A DNA stretch of 64,000 bases from Nannocystis sp. (GTDB lineage: Bacteria; Myxococcota_A; Polyangia; Nannocystales; Nannocystaceae), in assembly GCA_016712315.1 (NCBI GenBank), contig JADJRG010000031.1, positions 124,001 through 188,000 of the forward strand, in the 5' to 3' direction. This document shows, one piece after another, positions 59,560 through 64,000 of the stretch; position 1 is the first letter of the stretch; the number at the start of each line of letters is the position of its first letter. A program made the position numbers and the translations under genes. The notes under the pieces were generated by a model. It searched no databases, was not told the origin of the DNA, and worked only from the letters and a program-made list of their open reading frames with translations.

Positions 59560-60108
59560 ATGGCAGCGGACCCACGAGACCCTGGTGAGCAGGACGCGAG
59601 CTCGCGTCGGAAGATCCTCAAGATCGGCGTGGGCGCGCTGGGGGCGGGGCTCGTGGCGATCCCGCTGGCGCCAGCGCTGGGTTTCTTGGCCTATCCGCTC
59701 GATGGCGCGGGCGTGGCGGGTGAGACGGGCTTCCTGGCGGTGGGTAAGCGCAGCGGCTTCGGCGCTGATGTGCCGGTGCGGGTCGATCTCTACGCCGATC
59801 GCACGGACGCGTGGAACCGGACGAAGAACGTCAAGATCGGATCGGCGTGGGTGATCGAGGTCGAGGGCGGCCTGCGGGCGTTCTCGACGGTGTGCCCGCA
59901 CGCGGGCTGCGCGATCGACTTCGATCCCGCGGCGACGAAGTTCACGTGCCCTTGCCACCGCTCGTTCTTCACGCTGAAGGACGGGGCGGTGGAGGAGGGG
60001 CCGTCGCCGCGCGCGCTGGATACGCTGGAGTTGCGAGTGGAGGGGGGGCTGGTGGCGATCCGCTTTCAGCGCTTTCGGGTGGGAGTGGTCGAGAAGGTGG
60101 TGGTGTGA
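59560..60108 (+). CDS. Rieske [2Fe-2S] protein of the cytochrome bc-type complex
   Basis: 182 residues from ATG 59560 with GAGG 10 bases upstream. A twin-arginine-type membrane signal (SSRRKILKIGVGALGAGLVA) precedes the soluble cluster domain. Ligands are C112-x-H114 in VCPHAGCAIDF and C130-x-x-H133 in FTCPCHRSFF, with the disulfide pair C117/C132, as in bc1/b6f Rieske proteins. Its TGA overlaps the ATG of the cytochrome b-c fusion (TGATG in the form A-T-G sharing one base), so the two are translationally coupled subunits of one quinol-oxidising complex. Confidence 0.95.
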   Translation: MAADPRDPGEQDASSRRKILKIGVGALGAGLVAIPLAPALGFLAYPLDGAGVAGETGFLAVGKRSGFGADVPVRVDLYADRTDAWNRTKNVKIGSAWVIEVEGGLRAFSTVCPHAGCAIDFDPAATKFTCPCHRSFFTLKDGAVEEGPSPRALDTLELRVEGGLVAIRFQRFRVGVVEKVVV

Positions 60109-61823
60109 TGGCGCGCGCGCTGGATTGGTTGGAGGAGCGCGTCGGCTACCGCGGGTGGGCGCGGGGCTGGTCGGAGGAGCAGGTGCAGGGCGGGGCGCGC
60201 TGGCGCTACACGCTGGGGCCGACGCTGGTGTACTTGTTCGTGCAGCAGGTCGCGCTGGGGATCCTGCTGGCGAGCTATTACAGCCCCTCCGCGACGGACG
60301 CGTGGGCGAGCACGGCGTATCTGAACGACCAGGTGACGGGCGGGTGGTTCCTACGGGGGCTGCACCACCACGGTATGTCAGCGATGGTCGTGGTGGCGGT
60401 GTTGCACACGATCCAGGTGGTGCTCGCGGGGGCGTATAAGCGGCCGCGTGAGCTGAATTGGTGGACAGGCCTGGCGCTGGGCGGGATCGTGCTGGGCTTC
60501 TCGATCACCGGGTATACCTTGCCTTGGGACCAGAACGCGTATTGGTCGGTGGTGGTACGGGCCGGGATCGTGACTTCCGTGCCCGGCGGCGAGTGGTCGC
60601 AGCAATTGCTGCAAGGCGGGCGCGAGCTGGGCAACCTGACGCTGACGCGCTTCTACGCGCTGCACGTGTTCGTGCTGCCGCTGCTGCTGGTCGGCCTGCT
60701 GTGGGCGCACGTGCGGCTGCGTCGACGCCATGGGGTGACCCCGCCGGCGGGGCTGAGCGAGGAGGCGCTGGTGCGGACTCGCGAGCCGCTGTGGCCGCGC
60801 CAGGTCTTCATGAACGTGGTGGCGATGACGATCTGCGGGGGAGCGCTGCTGGCGGCGACGATCTCGAGCCACGGCGCGCCGCTGATGGCGCCGGCTGATC
60901 CGGCGAGTAACTACATGGCGCGGCCCGAGTGGTTCTTCCTCGGGCTGTTTCAGCTCTTGAAGTACTTCAACGGGCCGCTGCGGCTGGTGGGCGCCGCGCT
61001 GATCCCAGGGGCGGCCGCGGTGTTCCTGCTGGTGCTGCCGTTCCTCGATCGGGCGCCTACTCGGCGGCTTCGGTCGCGGGTGGGCGCGCTGAGCGGGGTC
61101 GCGGCGTTGATGACCGGGCTGGTGACGCTGACGGCGCTGGCAGTGGCCGAGGACGCCGGCAAAGAGAGCTATGCTGCGGGGGTGGCGGCCGCGCAGAAGG
61201 ACGCCGCGCGGGCGCGGGAGCTGGCGCTGGCGGGGGTGGGGCCGCGAGGGGGCGTGGCGGTGTGGGAGAATGACCCGGAGTTTCAGGCGCTGGCGCTCTT
61301 TCAAGAGCACTGCGCGACCTGCCATACGCTACGAGGGAAGGGCGGGGAGGAGGCGCCTTCGTTCGACGATTGGGGCAGTCGCGCGTGGATGGCGGCGTTC
61401 CTCCGGGCGCCGAACGAGAAGCGCTTCTACGGGGGGACGAAGGCGCATCACACGATGGAGCCGCTGAGCGCCGAGGATCTGCCCGAGGAGGAGCTGATGG
61501 CCGCGGTGGAGTACGTGCTGTCGCTGCGCGGGGATGAGGCGGGGGCGCTGGACGCGGGGCTGGTCAAGCGCGGGCAGGCGCTGTGGGAGGAGAAGCTCGA
61601 GTGCAGCGGCTGTCACGAGGTGGAGGCCGGCAAAGAAGGCACCGGGCCGACGCTGGCGGGCCACGGATCACGCGCGTGGTTGGAGCGGATGATCGTCGAT
61701 CCGACCGCGGTAGACCTGTATGGCGAGGGCGCGGAGATGCCAAAATTCGGGGCGAAGCTGAGCGCGGCGGAGATCTCGACGTTGGCGGGGCTGATCGCGG
61801 TGGAGCGCGCGGATACGCTCTGA
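60108..61823 (+). CDS. Fused cytochrome b6/subunit IV-like protein with C-terminal dihaem cytochrome c
   Basis: 571 residues. Residues 1-215 are the haem-b core with ligands H86 and H100, and H186 and H201; the longer second spacing resembles b6-type proteins. Residues 215-350 supply the subunit IV-like helices and the quinol-site motif P-E-W-F (273-276) in ARPEWFFLGLFQLLKYF. Residues ~350-571 hold two c-type haem sites, C402-A-T-C-H406 and C499-S-G-C-H503, with likely Met ligands M450 and M544 (HHTMEPLS, EMPKFGAKL). So one chain combines cytochrome b, subunit IV and a dihaem c. Frame extension upstream to 59811 is not real; the start overlaps the Rieske stop. Confidence 0.93.
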   Translation: MARALDWLEERVGYRGWARGWSEEQVQGGARWRYTLGPTLVYLFVQQVALGILLASYYSPSATDAWASTAYLNDQVTGGWFLRGLHHHGMSAMVVVAVLHTIQVVLAGAYKRPRELNWWTGLALGGIVLGFSITGYTLPWDQNAYWSVVVRAGIVTSVPGGEWSQQLLQGGRELGNLTLTRFYALHVFVLPLLLVGLLWAHVRLRRRHGVTPPAGLSEEALVRTREPLWPRQVFMNVVAMTICGGALLAATISSHGAPLMAPADPASNYMARPEWFFLGLFQLLKYFNGPLRLVGAALIPGAAAVFLLVLPFLDRAPTRRLRSRVGALSGVAALMTGLVTLTALAVAEDAGKESYAAGVAAAQKDAARARELALAGVGPRGGVAVWENDPEFQALALFQEHCATCHTLRGKGGEEAPSFDDWGSRAWMAAFLRAPNEKRFYGGTKAHHTMEPLSAEDLPEEELMAAVEYVLSLRGDEAGALDAGLVKRGQALWEEKLECSGCHEVEAGKEGTGPTLAGHGSRAWLERMIVDPTAVDLYGEGAEMPKFGAKLSAAEISTLAGLIAVERADTL

Positions 61824-61884
61824 GCCGGGGAGCGCGGCGGCTGGCGATCGGCGAGTGAGCGGAGGCGATCTCCCGTGATCGGCA

Positions 61885-61902
61885 GCGCCTCGAGAGAGGC
61901 GC
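61885..61902. other. GC-rich hairpin after the cytochrome b-c fusion gene
   Basis: GCGCCTC (61885-61891), loop GAGA, GAGGCGC (61896-61902): an exact 7-bp stem with a stable GNRA-type loop, 62 bases after the stop. No U-run follows, so termination by this hairpin alone is doubtful; it may protect the 3' end. Confidence 0.35.
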
Positions 61903-62094
61903 CGGGCCGGCGCAACAGAGGCCGAAGGTGGCCGAACTCTCGCGGATGGTCCGCGATTCATGCCGTGGTTCAGGGGTGGTCGGTTCATTTGGAATGACGG
62001 GCTTGCGATCGTCGATACGGTTTTTTCATGCGCGTTTTTTGATTGAAATACTCAGGGGGGCGTGGGATCCAGCGGGACATGTGGAGGTCTTCGC

Positions 62095-63093
62095 ATGCGC
62101 TTGACGCGGGTGGGATCGAAGCCGAGAGGCTGGACAAAGGAGGCGCTCCTGTGGTTGTCGGCGCTGCTGCTCGGGTGGCTCGCCGCGTTGCAGATCCAGG
62201 TGGTGTTGGCGGTGCTCGAGGGGCCGCCGGCGCTGCTGTGGGACGGGTGCGCGGCGCAGCGCTCATCGGGCGCCTGTGAGGGGGATGAGGAGGTCGTGGT
62301 CGCGGGCGACGTCGCCGCGCTGAATTGCGGCGACCCCGGCTGTGATGCAGGCGCAGTGGCCGGCGGCGCCGCGCTGGCGTCGGCGGGAGCGGCTGCGGCG
62401 AGGGCGACGGGTGAAGGGGCGTTGGAGTCATGCGGGGATCCGCAGGTGCTCGGGCTCCTCCAGCGGCTCGCAGATCGCTGCGCGGGGAGCTTTGACTCGT
62501 GCCCGGAGGGCGATCTGACGAGCTTCGCGGTGGCCGCAGAGGACTTCGATGACGTCGTCCGGCGCTTCCCTGGGACAGTGACGCTGCACTTCCCGTCGGG
62601 GACGCCGCCGATCCGGACGCGCGCGTGGGAGGCCCCGTGGCCGCCTGCCGACCTGCGCGCGCACTACATGGAGCGGCTGGAGCGGCTGGGCATGGCTGAG
62701 CGTCTGCGGGCGGCGAAGTCGGTGCTGTTGATCGGACGCGCGAGCCAAGGGGGCTCGGCAGGGACGAACAACCTCTACGCGAAGGCCCGCGCGAACGCGG
62801 CCTATGAGCTGCTGTCGGCGACGCTGACGGATGAGGCCGAGCGGGCGGCCTTGGGGGCGAAGGTGAAGCGGCTGATCCTCAGCGATCGACGGCCGCTCGC
62901 GCCGGAGTTCTTCGCGGCGCACCACGTCGACGGCATGATCACGTGGTCTCCAGGGAACGAGGCGGCGCTGCGCTCGCTGCTGAAGGAGCGCGACGGGGGC
63001 GCGACGGCGTGGGCGCGCGATACGATCAACCAGGTCGCGTTTGTCGTGCCGATCGCGTGTGAGCTGCCGCCGGCGAGGTCGGTGCTGCCATGA
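62095..63093 (+). CDS. Membrane-anchored exported protein with a weak OmpA-like C-terminal segment
   Basis: 332 residues from ATG 62095, with GGAGG (62083-62087) seven bases upstream. One N-terminal membrane helix (LLWLSALLLGWLAALQIQVV) is followed by an Ala/Gly-rich region with several Cys, then ESCGDPQVLGLLQRLADRCA. The segment LLIGRASQGGSAGTNNLYAK followed by ARANAAYELLSATL looks like the OmpA-type peptidoglycan-binding pattern (G-x-A-S...N...A-R-A...), but the later part does not match well. Its TGA overlaps the start of the thioredoxin-like gene (ATGA), so the two are probably expressed together. Family assignment is tentative. Confidence 0.68.
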   Translation: MRLTRVGSKPRGWTKEALLWLSALLLGWLAALQIQVVLAVLEGPPALLWDGCAAQRSSGACEGDEEVVVAGDVAALNCGDPGCDAGAVAGGAALASAGAAAARATGEGALESCGDPQVLGLLQRLADRCAGSFDSCPEGDLTSFAVAAEDFDDVVRRFPGTVTLHFPSGTPPIRTRAWEAPWPPADLRAHYMERLERLGMAERLRAAKSVLLIGRASQGGSAGTNNLYAKARANAAYELLSATLTDEAERAALGAKVKRLILSDRRPLAPEFFAAHHVDGMITWSPGNEAALRSLLKERDGGATAWARDTINQVAFVVPIACELPPARSVLP

Positions 63094-64000
63094 GCGGAGG
63101 CGGGGACGTGCGGTCGAGCGGCGAGGAGCGGCGCGCCGGCGCGCGGGCTGGCGGTGCGCGGCTGGTGGAGGGTCGAGCAGGGCGGGTCGTGGAGTTGACC
63201 GCGCCGCGGGTGTCGTGCCGGCCGCGGGCGTTGGTGCTGGGGCCTGAGGCGATCATCGCCGGTAAACGGCCGATGAGGGCGCTTGAACGGGGGGCGGCGG
63301 GAGTGGCGGCCAGCGCGGATGGAGCGGAGCGACGAGTCGCGGCGTTGCGGGCGCCCAACAACAGAGAGGCGAAGGAGCGGCGCGCGCCCGTAGGGTGGCC
63401 GCTGGGGCTCAAGGTGGTGGCGAGCGAGCGGCGTTGGCTCGGGCTCGTGGTTTCGGGGCTGGTGTCGGCGGTGGTATCGGCTGCGGTGATCGTCGCGGTC
63501 GTGTGGGTGGGGCAGGGTTGGGTGGCGTTAGGGCGAGCCGGAGCAGGCGAGATGGGGGCTTCCGTGGGCGAGGGGCTGGGCCTGGAGGGCGCTGCTGGGA
63601 GCGCTGGGGCCTCTGGGGCGGTAGGGATGGGCGCTGGGGAGCTGCGGGCGCCGGAGGCGGCAGGGAGGGCGCCGGAGGCGCCTGGAGGCCTTGATGGAGG
63701 CTCGGGGCGTGAAGGCGTGAGCGGGGAACCAACGCGGCCAGAGGTCGAGAGGGGGGGCGTGGTGACGCTGATGGCCCTTGGACGGTCGGCGCCCAAGCTG
63801 CTCGAGCGGAGAGTGGAGCGGGTGCTTGAGGGTGGGGAGCTGGGGTATGTGCGGCTCGGCGAGCTGGTGCGTGGCGGCCGAGTGACGGTGCTGCACGTGT
63901 GGGCGACCTGGTGCGGGGCCTGTGAGCGGGAGATGCCCGCGCTGCGCGGGCTCTTCGCGGCAGGCGGGTGGGGCCGAGAAGTCTCGTTTGTCGCGGCGCA
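63090..64000 (+). CDS. Membrane-anchored thioredoxin/TlpA-like protein, 5' part (cut by window end)
   Basis: The 303 complete residues visible begin MSGGGDVRSSGEERRAGARA. A ~115-residue basic cytoplasmic N-terminus precedes a single membrane helix (~117-140, LGLVVSGLVSAVVSAAVIVA), then a Gly/Ala/Glu-rich periplasmic linker. From about residue 225 a thioredoxin-like fold begins (LGRSAPKLLERRVERV), with redox motif W274-C275-G-A-C278 in VLHVWATWCGACEREMPALR. This is the resA/TlpA type of periplasmic thiol-disulfide protein, used in cytochrome c maturation or general disulfide reduction. The long basic N-terminus is unusual. Start ATG 63090 overlaps the upstream stop. Confidence 0.8.
   Translation, partial: MSGGGDVRSSGEERRAGARAGGARLVEGRAGRVVELTAPRVSCRPRALVLGPEAIIAGKRPMRALERGAAGVAASADGAERRVAALRAPNNREAKERRAPVGWPLGLKVVASERRWLGLVVSGLVSAVVSAAVIVAVVWVGQGWVALGRAGAGEMGASVGEGLGLEGAAGSAGASGAVGMGAGELRAPEAAGRAPEAPGGLDGGSGREGVSGEPTRPEVERGGVVTLMALGRSAPKLLERRVERVLEGGELGYVRLGELVRGGRVTVLHVWATWCGACEREMPALRGLFAAGGWGREVSFVAA

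Noticed and set aside
59811..60107. N-terminal extension of the cytochrome b-c fusion
   Set aside because: It is an alternative frame of the Rieske gene; the ATG at 60108 overlaps the Rieske stop and begins the conserved cytochrome b N-terminus.
61903..62094. T-rich stretch (two T6 runs) before the 62095 gene considered as terminator or promoter
   Set aside because: Neither T-run follows a stable stem, and no spaced -35/-10 pair could be assigned.

Overview
The window is very GC-rich, almost fully coding DNA with no rRNA, tRNA, CRISPR array or mobile element that I could recognise. The gene content points to a myxobacterium, most likely of the Nannocystaceae type: Hanks-type Ser/Thr kinases, DUF4388/PATAN proteins, many two-component proteins, and a large set of secreted lipoproteins with Ser/Thr-rich linkers, Cys-rich modules and parallel beta-helices. 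This placement is inference from gene content; no taxonomic marker gene was available to test it.

Layout. 1-4350: the 5' part of rpe, a two-gene membrane cassette ending in a likely prokaryotic YEATS-domain protein, a DUF4388 protein, a DUF2062 protein and a multi-spanning membrane protein. 4355-10033 (minus): the cell-elongation operon mreB-mreC-mreD-mrdA-rodA. 10314-12396 (plus): a PpiD-like chaperone and a 63-residue Fis-like protein. 12401-22239 (all minus): two alpha/beta hydrolases, a small lipoprotein, phhB, a COQ4-like protein with a long Pro-rich tail, rlmN, a methyltransferase, an MMPL/RND transporter, an HMA-domain protein and a PASTA protein.

22383-33680 is a reductive pyrimidine-degradation locus. 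On the plus strand preT and preA (dihydropyrimidine dehydrogenase) are followed by a globin-coupled histidine kinase, a double-receiver protein and a receiver-PAS-kinase. Facing them on the minus strand are beta-ureidopropionase, dihydropyrimidinase, a CoA-acylating (methyl)malonate-semialdehyde dehydrogenase and a class III aminotransferase. Together these would take uracil or thymine through beta-alanine or beta-aminoisobutyrate to acetyl- or propionyl-CoA.

33939-51790 is a surface-protein region. Five paralogous lipoproteins carry a Ser/Thr linker, a Cys-rich module, a beta-helix and a common C-terminal D-[YF]-[DE]-G...G-A-D signature. With them are a shorter Cys-rich lipoprotein, a lipin/LNS2-like HAD lipoprotein, SurA, a tandem-kinase receptor, a pseudo-receiver/PATAN protein and a stand-alone receiver with Glu in place of the phospho-acceptor Asp. 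SurA-type chaperones fit an envelope-export theme.

51898-64000: an M3 oligopeptidase, a GT2 glycosyltransferase with membrane anchor, a quinone-oxidoreductase-like MDR enzyme, an LtaS-like membrane sulfatase/phosphotransferase and type I phosphomannose isomerase. These are followed by a Rieske protein with a cytochrome b fused to a dihaem cytochrome c, a membrane-anchored protein with a weak OmpA-like segment, and the 5' part of a membrane-anchored thioredoxin-fold protein cut by the window end.
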